Origin: Promethearchaeota archaeon
Lineage (GTDB): Archaea; Asgardarchaeota; Lokiarchaeia; Sigyniarchaeales; SOKP01
Reading direction: 5' to 3'
Assembly: GCA_019058295.1 (NCBI GenBank)
Contig: JAHPZI010000030.1
Coordinates: 124,001-188,000 of the forward strand
Length of the DNA: 64,000 bases
The notes beneath the pieces are model-generated. The model did no database searches. It was given only the letters and a program-made list of their open reading frames with translations, and was not told the DNA's origin. Below, piece after piece: positions 24,464 to 33,735 of this stretch (its first letter is position 1; each line of letters begins with the position of its first letter). A program made the translations under genes and the position numbers.

Positions 24464-25955
24464 TAGAAATTACATTAAAATTGTTGTTGGAATCAAAATG
24501 AACGGGAAAAGTTTGTCCAACGAGTTCTTGTTGCTCCAGATTTAACAATACCTCTGTGTTTGCTTCTATATATGCAAGAGTGCGACGAGAGTTCTCAAGA
24601 TGGCCGATTACAACACCTCGCCTCGGATATCCTTTTCTGTCGTAAATAAATGTATAACCCTCAATAGTAAGTTGACCATTTGCTTCTTCAACTGGTTCTG
24701 GTAAAATCTCTGCTAAAATTGATTGTTGTACCTTGGCCTCATCATTATCGCCCCATAATTTAACAGGTGGATCATTACCATAAATTCCAAATGATTGTTT
24801 ATTATTATATCCTCCATTGGCTACAACCATTATTTTTAATGAGGGATTTTTACGAATAAGATTAATAGTTGATACAATTGCATGCATCGTATAATTACTC
24901 CAGGGACCACCAAAAAAAGGATTTCCTCCCGTTACAGTTAGGTCTCGAGTATCATTTTCAGGAATGCCAATTTCTTTCATCATGATTTCTACAATGGAAG
25001 GAAAGCAACTATATAGGTCAAATTTATCAATATTTTCCAGCGTGAGACCAGCTTGTTCTAAGGCAAGTCGTGATCCTTCCCTAGATGCTGGAGAATCGTG
25101 AATTCGTGGACGTCGTGTAATATCGTGGATGTTTTTAAGATCGGCACAACCCATTAGATAAATCCAACGTTTTTTATCAATTTTGAATTTTTCAGCAATC
25201 TTCTCATTCGTCATTATTAGAGTGGCAGCTTGATCGACGAACATATTTGAACACATGCGTTTAGTGTAAGGATAATTTATAATACGATTTTCAGGAGTAG
25301 CAGTGGCTATTTCTTCAGCACTATAAGCTTTTTTAGTCCAAGAATTTGGATTTTTGGATGCAATTTTAGCAAATCTTTCAAAAAGTTCTCCTATATACCG
25401 TTTATGCTCTTCCAGACTTCTACCAGACGCAGCGCGTATAGCTGTCTCAAAAATGGCATAACTACAAGAAGGGAATATCAGTTTGTAGTGATTCTCAAAA
25501 TGATTTATACCATTCCAACGTTCTCCTTCCATGTATTTAGGATTTTTGCGTTTAGGCCAATTTCTAGGTGTTAAACTGGTTCGTGAAGCTGTATAGTGAG
25601 CTTCACCACCTGTAATAAGAATTGCTTGGCTTTTTCCAGAGTATATGGCCTTAGCAGCCCGATTTACCATCATCTGAGGTGTATTACCACCATCTGGCAA
25701 ATAAACTTTTTGGACAGGCTTTATTCCGAGTATTTTGCTAAGTTCACCTGGAGCATCCTCATAAGACCAGCTAAAGACATTAATCATGTAGATTGTATCT
25801 ATTAATTCCTTTATACCATCTGTTCCAACATCTTTAAGAGCCATTTGGCCAGTTTTGACCATTAAATTAAGAGGATCAACTGCTTGAGTAGTTTCTTTAG
25901 GTTGTGTATACTGAGCTACTCCTACAATTATAGGATTATTTTCTTTACTCACCAT
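24447..25955 (-). CDS. Thiolase-like acetyl-CoA acetyltransferase family protein
   Basis: A 502-residue thiolase-superfamily protein starting at ATG 25955 (MVSKENNPIIVGVAQYTQ); an 11-residue upstream extension is possible but hydrophobic and unsupported. In the position of the nucleophilic Cys it reads DGGNTPQMMVN, so the Cys is absent, as in several SCP-x/thiolase-like proteins. The His-containing GGNPFFGGPWSNYTMHA is kept. A C-terminal OB-like extension (about 420-500) is present. It may act on steroid-like or fatty acyl-CoA substrates or be non-thiolytic. Its first codons recur in a repeat at 26774. Confidence 0.75.
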   Translation of the reverse strand: MVSKENNPIIVGVAQYTQPKETTQAVDPLNLMVKTGQMALKDVGTDGIKELIDTIYMINVFSWSYEDAPGELSKILGIKPVQKVYLPDGGNTPQMMVNRAAKAIYSGKSQAILITGGEAHYTASRTSLTPRNWPKRKNPKYMEGERWNGINHFENHYKLIFPSCSYAIFETAIRAASGRSLEEHKRYIGELFERFAKIASKNPNSWTKKAYSAEEIATATPENRIINYPYTKRMCSNMFVDQAATLIMTNEKIAEKFKIDKKRWIYLMGCADLKNIHDITRRPRIHDSPASREGSRLALEQAGLTLENIDKFDLYSCFPSIVEIMMKEIGIPENDTRDLTVTGGNPFFGGPWSNYTMHAIVSTINLIRKNPSLKIMVVANGGYNNKQSFGIYGNDPPVKLWGDNDEAKVQQSILAEILPEPVEEANGQLTIEGYTFIYDRKGYPRRGVVIGHLENSRRTLAYIEANTEVLLNLEQQELVGQTFPVHFDSNNNFNVISITDRN

Positions 25956-26026
25956 TATCAAATTAAAATATAGAAAAAAATATATCAATTATGATTTGAT
26001 AAAAAATTATTAAGTGCTTTCTATTG
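25924..26026. repeat. 103-bp direct repeat, copy 1
   Basis: This segment covers the first codons and the upstream region of the thiolase-like gene, up to the end of the membrane protein gene at 26021. It recurs with roughly a dozen scattered differences at 26774-26876, exactly 850 bp away. The pair brackets the 26021-26713 membrane gene. Confidence 0.75.
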
Positions 26027-26713
26027 AAAGCCTAAAAAGATCAAAATAACCCCTACACACTTTATAATGTGAGAAATTGCATGAATTTGTATTCGGTCTA
26101 AGCCAGTCATATTTACAATCACAATTAGAATATATTCATTTAGCATTAATGATCCAACAAATAATATTATAAAACCGAATAATGCTAATAGAGCTCTTTT
26201 TCTTATTATTCCATCACTTTTGATTGCGATATAAATATATGCTATAGGAATATAAAGCACCATAATTGTTGGCAGGAACAAAAAGAAAGTGGCAAGTAAA
26301 AGATCTGTTGCGATCATTCCAAGAGATACAAATGTAATATAAATAAAAAACAATAGATATTTATCACGACCATGTAGTATTCTTTTTTCTAATAAACCTA
26401 TTAATAAACCAAGAGTAACTAATTGAAATCCATTTCCTATTTTCCACATGATAAGATTTTCTGAAGTCATGTTTTCAGATACGTTAAATTCAGTTGCAAA
26501 GTCAAAAATAGTATAAAATATTCGCCCAATACACAAGAAAAAAAAACATAACCCATATATTAAAAATATATAATATTTTTCTCTTGTAGATTCATGTTCT
26601 TTATTCATAACATAAAATTTTCTAATGAAAAATAAACCAAATATTATATAACAACCTAAGAGTACTCCTAATGCAATAAAATAAAAAATTAAAATTGTGG
26701 TATCAATTTCCAT
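26021..26713 (-). CDS. Seven-helix membrane protein of unknown function
   Basis: A 230-residue protein with about seven hydrophobic helices spread over the whole chain. The N-terminus is outside and the loops short, with few charges (MNKEHESTREK between helices 1 and 2). No family recognised; the layout resembles Asgard seven-helix membrane proteins of unknown function. It is flanked on both sides by a 103-bp direct repeat derived from the thiolase start region. The gene and one repeat copy may therefore have arrived or been copied together. Confidence 0.5.
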   Translation of the reverse strand: MEIDTTILIFYFIALGVLLGCYIIFGLFFIRKFYVMNKEHESTREKYYIFLIYGLCFFFLCIGRIFYTIFDFATEFNVSENMTSENLIMWKIGNGFQLVTLGLLIGLLEKRILHGRDKYLLFFIYITFVSLGMIATDLLLATFFLFLPTIMVLYIPIAYIYIAIKSDGIIRKRALLALFGFIILFVGSLMLNEYILIVIVNMTGLDRIQIHAISHIIKCVGVILIFLGFQ

Positions 26714-26773
26714 TTTTTCATCCCATCTAACTTATAATTTACAAAATTTTCTTAATTATAATTATTATATAAT

Positions 26774-26876
26774 ACAATTATAGGATTAAATTCTTTAATT
26801 ACCATTATCAAATTAAAATATGGAAAAAAATATATCAATTACGATTTGATGAAAATTTATTAAGTGCTTTTTATTA
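26774..26876. repeat. 103-bp direct repeat, copy 2 (decayed thiolase start)
   Basis: Copy of 25924-26026. Read on the minus strand it still has an ATG followed by codons for VIKEFNPIIV, matching the thiolase-like start MVSKENNPIIV, but the frame does not continue. It is a fossil of the gene's 5' end. Confidence 0.75.
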
Positions 26877-26992
26877 CTTAGAAAAGTAGAAACTTCTGAA
26901 GATTATTATATCTTTATAAGAATTTAAAAAAAAAAATTAGTATTTATTATTCTTTCCCTCCGCTGAAGTGTCGCAACCAAATGTGAGATTGG

Positions 26993-27160
26993 TTACCGAT
27001 CGAACACAAAACCACAATCTCCACATTTAACTTGCTTCGCATAAACAGGTGTTCCTTGCATAGAATAATATAATACTTTAGTTTTATCAGGGGTTTCATG
27101 AAGTTTACGTGGATTCTCATTTCCACAATTAGAACATTTAACTCGCTTATAATCAGACAT
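26993..27160 (-). CDS. 55-residue zinc-ribbon protein
   Basis: A short gene, ATG 27160 to TAA 26993, encoding MSDYKRVKCSNCGNENPRKL, a middle section YSMQGTPVYAKQV, and KCGDCGFVFDR. The two CxxC pairs (C9/C12 and C46/C49) form a classical zinc ribbon. Similar tiny zinc-ribbon proteins are widespread in archaea and usually linked to transcription or translation; the exact role is unknown. A long unbroken frame with paired Cys motifs supports coding. It precedes aroK on the opposite side of a small gap, same strand orientation toward lower coordinates. Confidence 0.75.
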   Translation of the reverse strand: MSDYKRVKCSNCGNENPRKLHETPDKTKVLYYSMQGTPVYAKQVKCGDCGFVFDR

Positions 27161-27218
27161 AATAAAATATATTCTTTTGTTTATAATTAAACAATGGATG
27201 AGTTTTATAAATTTAAAT

Positions 27219-27749
27219 TTAGGTTTTTAAGTTTGTTTTCGAGATGATTTCGATAACAATATCTTCAATTTTTTTTCCTGTTGTCTCAATAATTATCTCT
27301 GCTGCGGCTTCATAAAAAGGTTTTCTAAAGTCTAAAACTTTTTTAATCTCAGCTTCTGGATCTTCTTTATCAATGACAGGTCTAGTCTCTTGACCATCTT
27401 TCATGGCTCTTTTGTAAATTTCCTCTGCTGAGGCGTTTAATAAAACAATATGACAATTTTCTTTTAAATTATCAATGTTAATTTTATTTAAAACGACACC
27501 ACCTCCACATGAAATTATAACATTACTAAATTTTGCAGCTTTCTTACAAGCAGCAATTTCATACTCCCTAAATCTAATTTCTCCATCTTCAGTAAAAATT
27601 TCAGGAATCGTTTTCCCAGCGTCTTCAATAATAATTTGATCAGTTTCTATAAATCTATAATTGTCTCCGAGAGCATCAGCTAATGCATTTCCTACCACAG
27701 TTTTTCCAGTTGCCATGAAACCAATAAGCGCAATAGAATCCTTAGTCAT
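27219..27749 (-). CDS. aroK: Shikimate kinase, bacterial AroK type
   Basis: Phosphorylates shikimate in the aromatic amino acid pathway. The 176 residues contain the P-loop GFMATGKT (10-17), ETDQIIIEDAGKTIPEIF with the shikimate-binding Asp, GEIRFREYE, and ISCGGGVV. This is the nucleoside-monophosphate-kinase-like bacterial enzyme. Most archaea use an unrelated GHMP-family shikimate kinase, so transfer from bacteria is likely. aroD and aroE are 5 kb and 2.3 kb away. The start is ATG 27749. Confidence 0.93.
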   Translation of the reverse strand: MTKDSIALIGFMATGKTVVGNALADALGDNYRFIETDQIIIEDAGKTIPEIFTEDGEIRFREYEIAACKKAAKFSNVIISCGGGVVLNKINIDNLKENCHIVLLNASAEEIYKRAMKDGQETRPVIDKEDPEAEIKKVLDFRKPFYEAAAEIIIETTGKKIEDIVIEIISKTNLKT

Positions 27750-27805
27750 TTTTTCTCTTAAAATTTTAAAATTTTACTTATTTCAATAATTATATAATAT
27801 TTATT

Positions 27806-29851
27806 TTAAATATTTTTTAGTTCGCTGAATAGTTGTGAAAATTCTGATATTGCTCTATAAAATACAGGAGGTTCTCCAATTGGTGTAGATATATCTAGCC
27901 ATCCTCCTTTGTAACTTCTACCTGACCAGAGATGGACCCAATTATCTTCTGGAAGATAAACTTTCCAGGTGGTTTTATCTTTTGAATATACTGGAGCAAT
28001 AAGGAGATCTCTTCCATAAAGATATTGATATTTAATACGATGGAGGATTGGCTCATCTTCATAATGAATATAAGGATGTCGCATTGAAGGCAACCCAGTA
28101 GTTCGATACTCGTCTAATATATGACGGGTATAAGGTACAAGATGTGAATGAATACGTGTAAATTTTGCTAAATGTGCTAGGGTCTCCTCATCGGAATCAA
28201 ATTTCCAGTCTATACGCCCTTCATATTCATGTCCTTCATGAGATCGCATAACACATGTGAAAGCTGCATGTTCAGTCCATCTCATAAATAGCTCTTTTGT
28301 GCGTTTAAATGCAGAAAAAGTAAATAAACCTCCGATATCAGAGTGAAAATGACCAATTCCGCAAAAACCTATTGATAATCCGGCACAAATGACGGATGCC
28401 AATCCATTATTAATAGAAAAACTTGCGAGTTGATCACCCCCCCATATTAATGGTGAATATTTCGAAGTTCCAATACCTCCAGAACGATTGAAGAAAATAA
28501 TCTCATCCTTTCCTTCTTGTGATTCATATTCTTTTGTGGCTTCATAGTTTACTTTTGCCCAAAGGACGGGATATTTATTATGATGAATACGCGGGGCCTC
28601 TCCTGAATATAAAGCACAATCCATAGGAATATATTCAGCATAATCACACATCCAACCGCTCAATCCTATCTTAAGCATATTTTCATTAATAATTTCTTTT
28701 ATCCATTCCCATGCTTCTGGATTTGAGAGATCAATCATACCTACAGAAAATGTCAGCATTAAAATATCGTAAACATTTCCGTCTTTCTTCTTTATTAGAT
28801 AACCTTTTTCTTCTGCTTCCTTATATTGATCGCCGTGCTTCATTAGAAAACAATTGTTATATCCTAAGAATTTTATTCCCTTTGCATTTAATTGTTTAAT
28901 AAAATCTGGAAGGTTGGGGTATCTTTGATTATCATATTGCCAGTCCCAGAATAAACGGGTTTCAAATCGCGAGATTTTATAGAGTCCTGTCCAATCTTGC
29001 GACCATATTGCAGAGACCTTTATATTCGCATCAAGTGCTCGTTTTAATTTCTGAGGAATACTCCATTGACTATTCTCATCAAGACCTCCTCCTACTCCTA
29101 ACCATAAACCATTAATAGACCAATCAGGAAGGTTGGGTTGTCGTCCTAAATAATTTGAGAGCGATTGGATCACCTCTACAGCTGTAGGTCTAACATCAAT
29201 GATAATTCGATTTGGTATTTCCCAAAAATGAAGCCTATGGAAGTTTCTACTACAAAAATTAAATCTTGCATATGCATAGCTCTCCACATGTATGAAATAA
29301 TTTCGTGAAGAAACAAAAGTAGGTTGCGGATAATATGTCGTATGCCAGGCGCCTGAACCACCCTCTAAATATAATTCTGCCAATTTTGAGAATCTAGAAT
29401 GATCTCGTCCAAAACCAGGTTCCCGACTCCAAAGAGGCACGTTTCGGCGACGCATATTTAACACAGAGAATTGTTCACCAAGCCCATAAATCGATTCATC
29501 TTTAATTGCGGGAATATGGATTGTGAAACGATTGTAATTTTGATTATTCTTCAGTAAAGATATATCAACTTCAAGACGATCAGATATTATATTTAACTGG
29601 AGTTTGAGTAAGTCGTCGAATTCGACTATTATCCTAATTTCACTAATTTCTACAAATTTAAATTCTTTAAGCCCCTGCATTTGCAGGTTATTATCTTTAG
29701 GTCTGTAAATTCCACAATGTTTATCATTCATGCGATAATTTTCTTGACCAGTACCAATTTCTATACAAGGATTTTTATTAGAATGTCTTAAAAATTCAAA
29801 TTCTTTGAAGAATATTTTAAATTGGTTTTGATCCCGTTCAAGTCTTAACAT
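27806..29851 (-). CDS. GH31 glycosidase, sulfoquinovosidase/YihQ-like subgroup
   Basis: A 681-residue retaining alpha-glycosidase without signal peptide. From memory, the catalytic half resembles E. coli YihQ more closely than typical alpha-glucosidases: IWSQDWTGLYK, the nucleophile region GGWMCDYAEYIPMD-type (here SGWMCDYAEY), the acid/base region IWGGDQLASF, HSDIGGL, and PEDNWVHLWSGRSYKGG. YihQ has an Arg in the segment after QDW that contacts the sulfonate; here it reads GLYKIS, so specificity for sulfoquinovose is uncertain. Divergent from aroE. Probably cytosolic. Confidence 0.85.
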   Translation of the reverse strand: MLRLERDQNQFKIFFKEFEFLRHSNKNPCIEIGTGQENYRMNDKHCGIYRPKDNNLQMQGLKEFKFVEISEIRIIVEFDDLLKLQLNIISDRLEVDISLLKNNQNYNRFTIHIPAIKDESIYGLGEQFSVLNMRRRNVPLWSREPGFGRDHSRFSKLAELYLEGGSGAWHTTYYPQPTFVSSRNYFIHVESYAYARFNFCSRNFHRLHFWEIPNRIIIDVRPTAVEVIQSLSNYLGRQPNLPDWSINGLWLGVGGGLDENSQWSIPQKLKRALDANIKVSAIWSQDWTGLYKISRFETRLFWDWQYDNQRYPNLPDFIKQLNAKGIKFLGYNNCFLMKHGDQYKEAEEKGYLIKKKDGNVYDILMLTFSVGMIDLSNPEAWEWIKEIINENMLKIGLSGWMCDYAEYIPMDCALYSGEAPRIHHNKYPVLWAKVNYEATKEYESQEGKDEIIFFNRSGGIGTSKYSPLIWGGDQLASFSINNGLASVICAGLSIGFCGIGHFHSDIGGLFTFSAFKRTKELFMRWTEHAAFTCVMRSHEGHEYEGRIDWKFDSDEETLAHLAKFTRIHSHLVPYTRHILDEYRTTGLPSMRHPYIHYEDEPILHRIKYQYLYGRDLLIAPVYSKDKTTWKVYLPEDNWVHLWSGRSYKGGWLDISTPIGEPPVFYRAISEFSQLFSELKNI

Positions 29852-30017
29852 ATTTTTACGCTCCTAAAACATGTATAAGAAATAATATTTTAAGACAATT
29901 AATATATTCTAAAATTAATGTTAGAATTAAAAATAAAATATTAGTTTAAAAACACTTAATTTGAATCTTAAATTCTAAATTTAACAATATAATTAATAAT
30001 AAGAGTCTGAAAAAATT

Positions 30018-30875
30018 TTGAAACTCTCCGGACATACAAAAACTTTTTGTCTCATTGGACATCCCGTTGAGCATTCAATGTCTCCTACAATGTGGAATCC
30101 TGCATTACAAGAATTAGACCTTGATTATATGTATGTTGCATTTAACGTACATCCAGATGATTTAGAAAAGGCTATAAACGGTATAAGGGCTCTTGGGATA
30201 AAGGGAGTGAATGTTACAATACCTCATAAGGAAACAATTATAAAATATATAGATGAAATTGATCCAATTGCTCGCAAAATGGGTGCCATTAATACGATTA
30301 AGAATGACAATGGATTATTAAAAGGCAGAAATACTGACGGTGATGGCGCCAGGAAATCTCTTATAGATGCTGGTTGCGAAATATTAGGTAAAAAAATATT
30401 AATACTAGGCTCAGGAGGAGTAGCAAGAGCTATATGTTATATTTTATCTAAAGAAGCTGAAAAAATTATCCTAACTGATATTATTGAGGAAAGAGCTATA
30501 AATTTAGCTAAGGAAGTAAAAGATAAGATGAAGGCTGAAGTTATAGGGAAACTAAGCAGTGAAACCAATATTAAAGAAGATATTAAAGATACGGATATTT
30601 TAATTAACGCAACACCTTTAGGTATGTACCCTAAGGTTAACGCAACTCCAATATCCAAGGAATTGCTACAAAGTAATTTATTTGTTTTTGATGTGATATA
30701 TAATCCTTTAGAAACAAAGTTAATGAAAGAAGCTGCAGAAATTGGATGTAAAACCCTTGGTGGCTTAGATATGCTGATTAATCAAGGAGTTATAGCTTTT
30801 GAATGGTGGACTGGAAAATCACCAAATAGTGCCCTTATGAAAAACAAAATAATCGATTTTTTAGGAATTAAATAA
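30018..30875 (+). CDS. aroE: Shikimate dehydrogenase
   Basis: Reduces 3-dehydroshikimate with NADPH. The 285 residues have substrate-site GHPVEHSMSP (13-22) and NVTIPHKE with the catalytic Lys, then NTDGDGAR with the catalytic Asp. The nucleotide motif is LGSGGVARAI, and NATPLGMYP and GLDMLINQG follow. The start is TTG 30018, giving MKLSGHTKTFCLIGHP. The last base of the stop is the first base of the next gene's ATG (position 30875), so translation is coupled to the DUF362 gene. Confidence 0.93.
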   Translation: MKLSGHTKTFCLIGHPVEHSMSPTMWNPALQELDLDYMYVAFNVHPDDLEKAINGIRALGIKGVNVTIPHKETIIKYIDEIDPIARKMGAINTIKNDNGLLKGRNTDGDGARKSLIDAGCEILGKKILILGSGGVARAICYILSKEAEKIILTDIIEERAINLAKEVKDKMKAEVIGKLSSETNIKEDIKDTDILINATPLGMYPKVNATPISKELLQSNLFVFDVIYNPLETKLMKEAAEIGCKTLGGLDMLINQGVIAFEWWTGKSPNSALMKNKIIDFLGIK

Positions 30876-32110
30876 TGTTAGGGAAGAAGAAAAAACCTAT
30901 TGTATCAGTAGCATGCAATGAAAATATTACCTTAGCGGTTAAAACATGTTTAGATCAAATTAAAATTCCTGATTTAACAGAAAAAACAGTCTTATTAAAA
31001 CCAAATGTTGGCAGAGAAGAGGATCCTTATTTAGGAATAAATACAAATCCTGAAGTTGTAATTGCTATTTTTAATTACTTAAAAAAAAAATTTAAGGCAC
31101 GATTTTTAATTGGTGACTCTCCTATAATAAATACTGATACAAGAAAGGCATTTGAGCAATCCGGCTATAATAATCTATTGAACGATGACGATATTCAATT
31201 TATCGATTTAGATGATAAACCTCCCATCGAATTAGATATACCAAATGGAAAAATTCTAAAGAAAATCAAGGTTACCGGTTACTGGAATGATATTGATTCT
31301 ATAATATCAATTCCCGTCTTAAAAATGCATATGCACTGTGGTGCTTCTCTAAGTTTTAAAAATTTAAAAGGGTTAATCTATAAAAGAAAAAAAGTTACTT
31401 TACATCATCTTCAAGCTCCCGAAGTAATAAGCCAATTGAAAGATTCGATAAGGAAAATTAAAGAATTAGATGTTGCAATCGCAGATCTTGCTCATATATT
31501 TCATCCTCACTTGATAGTAATAGACGCATCATATGCTCAAGAGGGGATGGGACCTTCTTCGGGAAATCCTGTGAAATTAGACACAATAATAGCATCTACA
31601 GATTACCTTGCAGCAGATATCATTGCCCTTGCATTAACTCAACCAGAATGGTCTTTAGAAAATGTCCCTCATTTGAAACTCATATCAGATATGATACCAA
31701 ATGCTCCAAAAAATTGTGAAGATATCTTAATAATTCCCGAAAATATTCAAGAATTTGTAAGACCTTTAGAACCCCCTCCAACTTCAATAAGCATTAAATA
31801 TAAAAATGTGAATTTAATTGACATTGATTCCTGCTCTGCATGTCTTTCCACAATATTTAATTTATTGAAAAATAATAAGGATTTTATTGATAATCATTTC
31901 ACTGCCGAAAATCCACTCAATTTAGCTATAGGTAAAGGAATAAAAAATTCCGATCTCTATGAAGATACATTTTTAATTGGAAATTGTACTTATGAACAAC
32001 GAGAAAATGGTACTTTTATTAAAGGATGTACACCCGTTGAGTCAACTATTTTAGAAATAATAAAGAACAACTTAAAAAAAATAAGAAAGAAGATTAAAAA
32101 AGAAAATTAA
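30875..32110 (+). CDS. DUF362 family protein
   Basis: A 411-residue protein with the DUF362 signature: VLLKPNVGREEDPYLGINTNPEVV near 40-63, LIGDSP, and FKNLKGLIYKRKKVTLHH followed by DASYAQEGMGPSSG. It has a single Cys pair CSACLS near residue 325 and lacks the fused 4Fe-4S ferredoxin domain found in many relatives. DUF362 proteins occur in anaerobes with unknown biochemical role. It overlaps aroE by one base, so co-expression with shikimate synthesis is implied. Its end overlaps the convergent zinc-ribbon gene by 4 nt. Confidence 0.8.
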   Translation: MLGKKKKPIVSVACNENITLAVKTCLDQIKIPDLTEKTVLLKPNVGREEDPYLGINTNPEVVIAIFNYLKKKFKARFLIGDSPIINTDTRKAFEQSGYNNLLNDDDIQFIDLDDKPPIELDIPNGKILKKIKVTGYWNDIDSIISIPVLKMHMHCGASLSFKNLKGLIYKRKKVTLHHLQAPEVISQLKDSIRKIKELDVAIADLAHIFHPHLIVIDASYAQEGMGPSSGNPVKLDTIIASTDYLAADIIALALTQPEWSLENVPHLKLISDMIPNAPKNCEDILIIPENIQEFVRPLEPPPTSISIKYKNVNLIDIDSCSACLSTIFNLLKNNKDFIDNHFTAENPLNLAIGKGIKNSDLYEDTFLIGNCTYEQRENGTFIKGCTPVESTILEIIKNNLKKIRKKIKKEN

Positions 32111-32442
32111 AATTTTTGTACTATATTATCTCCGCAAAAATTGCAGATTTTAGCTTCATCTCTATATTCTATTTCAGTTCCACAATTATAACAAAATTTT
32201 ACTTTTTCATTAGTTATTAATTTTGGTGTCACGTTTTCTAGTTGTGGGGGTTGACAGAGTGTACGACAAAATTCACAATATTTTGGCTTTTGGTCGATAT
32301 AGTATAAAATATATATGACTAATCCTATCCCTGTAAAAGCCAAAATGAATGCTAACAAAAAGCTAAAACTTCCTTTTTCTTTAACTACGTTTTTTTTACA
32401 ATTGGGACAATATCCTAATGATTCCAAATTTACTACCTCCAA
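32107..32442 (-). CDS. Zinc-ribbon single-helix membrane protein
   Basis: A 111-residue protein. Zinc-binding pairs are YCPNCKKN at the N-terminus, YCEFCR after the membrane segment, and FCYNCG with ICNFCG at the C-terminus. One hydrophobic stretch (about 28-48) probably forms a hairpin or single helix. It is built like the neighbour at 32586, with the same order ribbon, membrane segment, ribbons, so they are distant duplicates. Function unknown. Confidence 0.55.
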   Translation of the reverse strand: MEVVNLESLGYCPNCKKNVVKEKGSFSFLLAFILAFTGIGLVIYILYYIDQKPKYCEFCRTLCQPPQLENVTPKLITNEKVKFCYNCGTEIEYRDEAKICNFCGDNIVQKF

Positions 32443-32585
32443 TTTTGAATTTTTAGTAATTAAATAAAAGGTAATATAGTTAATATTAAAATGATCTCGA
32501 GTCCAATTTTTACCATAAAATAGAACCGATTTAGAATAATATTTAAAAATATATGATCAAAATTGGTGTATAATAGAAAAAAAAT

Positions 32586-32945
32586 TCAATCTATTTCACT
32601 ACCGCAATGAGGACAAAAATTTTGGGTATGTTTATCTAATTTACCTCCACACAAATGACAATATTTAACTATATCAGATTCAATTGTTTTAACTTGAGCT
32701 TGTTGTTGATTTGGCAACTGGCTAATAGTCTGAGAATATTGGTTTGGTAATGCTGTAACTTGTGTACCGCAATGAACGCATCTGTTTTCGGATTTTGAAT
32801 AATATATAATTAAATAAATGAAAAAACCAATTCCGAATGTACAACAGATCAAAATAATGGCTAACTTTGGATTAATTGGCTCTCTATGTAGTAAAACGTT
32901 CTGCTGACAGTGCGGACAATAACCCATTGGAGTAGTGCTTGTCAA
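32586..32945 (-). CDS. Zinc-ribbon single-helix membrane protein, second copy
   Basis: A 119-residue relative of the protein at 32107. An N-terminal GYCPHCQQN, a membrane segment at about 27-48 (LAIILICCTFGIGFFIYLII), RCVHCGTQ, a Gln-rich linker, then YCHLCGG and FCPHCGSEID. The cysteines can form two zinc ribbons, one split across the membrane segment and one at the C-terminus. Function unknown. 143 nt separate the two genes, on the same strand. Confidence 0.55.
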   Translation of the reverse strand: MTSTTPMGYCPHCQQNVLLHREPINPKLAIILICCTFGIGFFIYLIIYYSKSENRCVHCGTQVTALPNQYSQTISQLPNQQQAQVKTIESDIVKYCHLCGGKLDKHTQNFCPHCGSEID

Positions 32946-33051
32946 AATATAATCTTCTTTTATTTTTTACTTTTTCAAAATGAATTAAATTCTAAGATAT
33001 TCAAAAATAATACTCTCTTATAATTTTTATACTTTTAAATATTTGATTTAA

Positions 33052-33663
33052 ATGAAAAAAATGAATTTAACTCAAAAATCTGTATTTATAGTCTTGGAAG
33101 GATTGGATGGTAGCGGTACAACCACTCATAGCCACCTACTTGAGGGTTTTTTAAAGAATGAAAAACTTAAAGTTCATTTAACTCAAGAACCTTCTAAAAA
33201 CGAAATTGGAGTCTTATTAAGAAAATTCTTGAAGGATAATAGTATTCCACCAACTACAGATGCTCTTTTATTTGCTGCAGATAGAAATCTCCATTATCAT
33301 AATGAAATTAAGAAAAAACTTGATGAAGGATATATAGTCATATCAGATCGTTATCTTGAATCTTCCATAATATATCAGTCATTACAATCTGATGAAATAT
33401 CTATTGATTGGGTAGAAGAACTTAATAAGTTTGTAGGTCAACCAGATTTAACTATTTTATTAGATATCGATCCAAAAGTAGCGATGGCTCGAAAGTCTGG
33501 AGCTTTAGAAAAATTTGAAGAAACCCCTTTTTTAGATAAAGTAAGGGATCTTTATCTAACTAGAGCTAAAAAATTAAAATATTACGTAATTAATTCTGAC
33601 GATATTATTGAATTTGTACAGGAAAAAATTCAAAAAATCGTTATAAATAAATTAAAAGCATAA
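33052..33663 (+). CDS. tmk: Thymidylate kinase
   Basis: Phosphorylates dTMP for DNA synthesis. The 203 residues contain the P-loop region LEGLDGSGTTTHSHLL (14-29), the DR-type motif ISDRYLESSIIYQS and DLTILLDIDPKVAMAR. The P-loop has Thr where most kinases have the invariant Lys (GSGTTT for GSGKTT). I believe that variant occurs in other thymidylate kinases, so activity is plausible. Two ATG codons (33052 and 33061) can start the chain. A monocistronic gene with an AT-rich promoter. Confidence 0.9.
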   Translation: MKKMNLTQKSVFIVLEGLDGSGTTTHSHLLEGFLKNEKLKVHLTQEPSKNEIGVLLRKFLKDNSIPPTTDALLFAADRNLHYHNEIKKKLDEGYIVISDRYLESSIIYQSLQSDEISIDWVEELNKFVGQPDLTILLDIDPKVAMARKSGALEKFEETPFLDKVRDLYLTRAKKLKYYVINSDDIIEFVQEKIQKIVINKLKA

Positions 33664-33735
33664 GAAATTAATCCTTTGTTTTATTTCTAGTTTTAAGATT
33701 AAACTTTAATAATCCTAATTGAAATAAGATAAATT

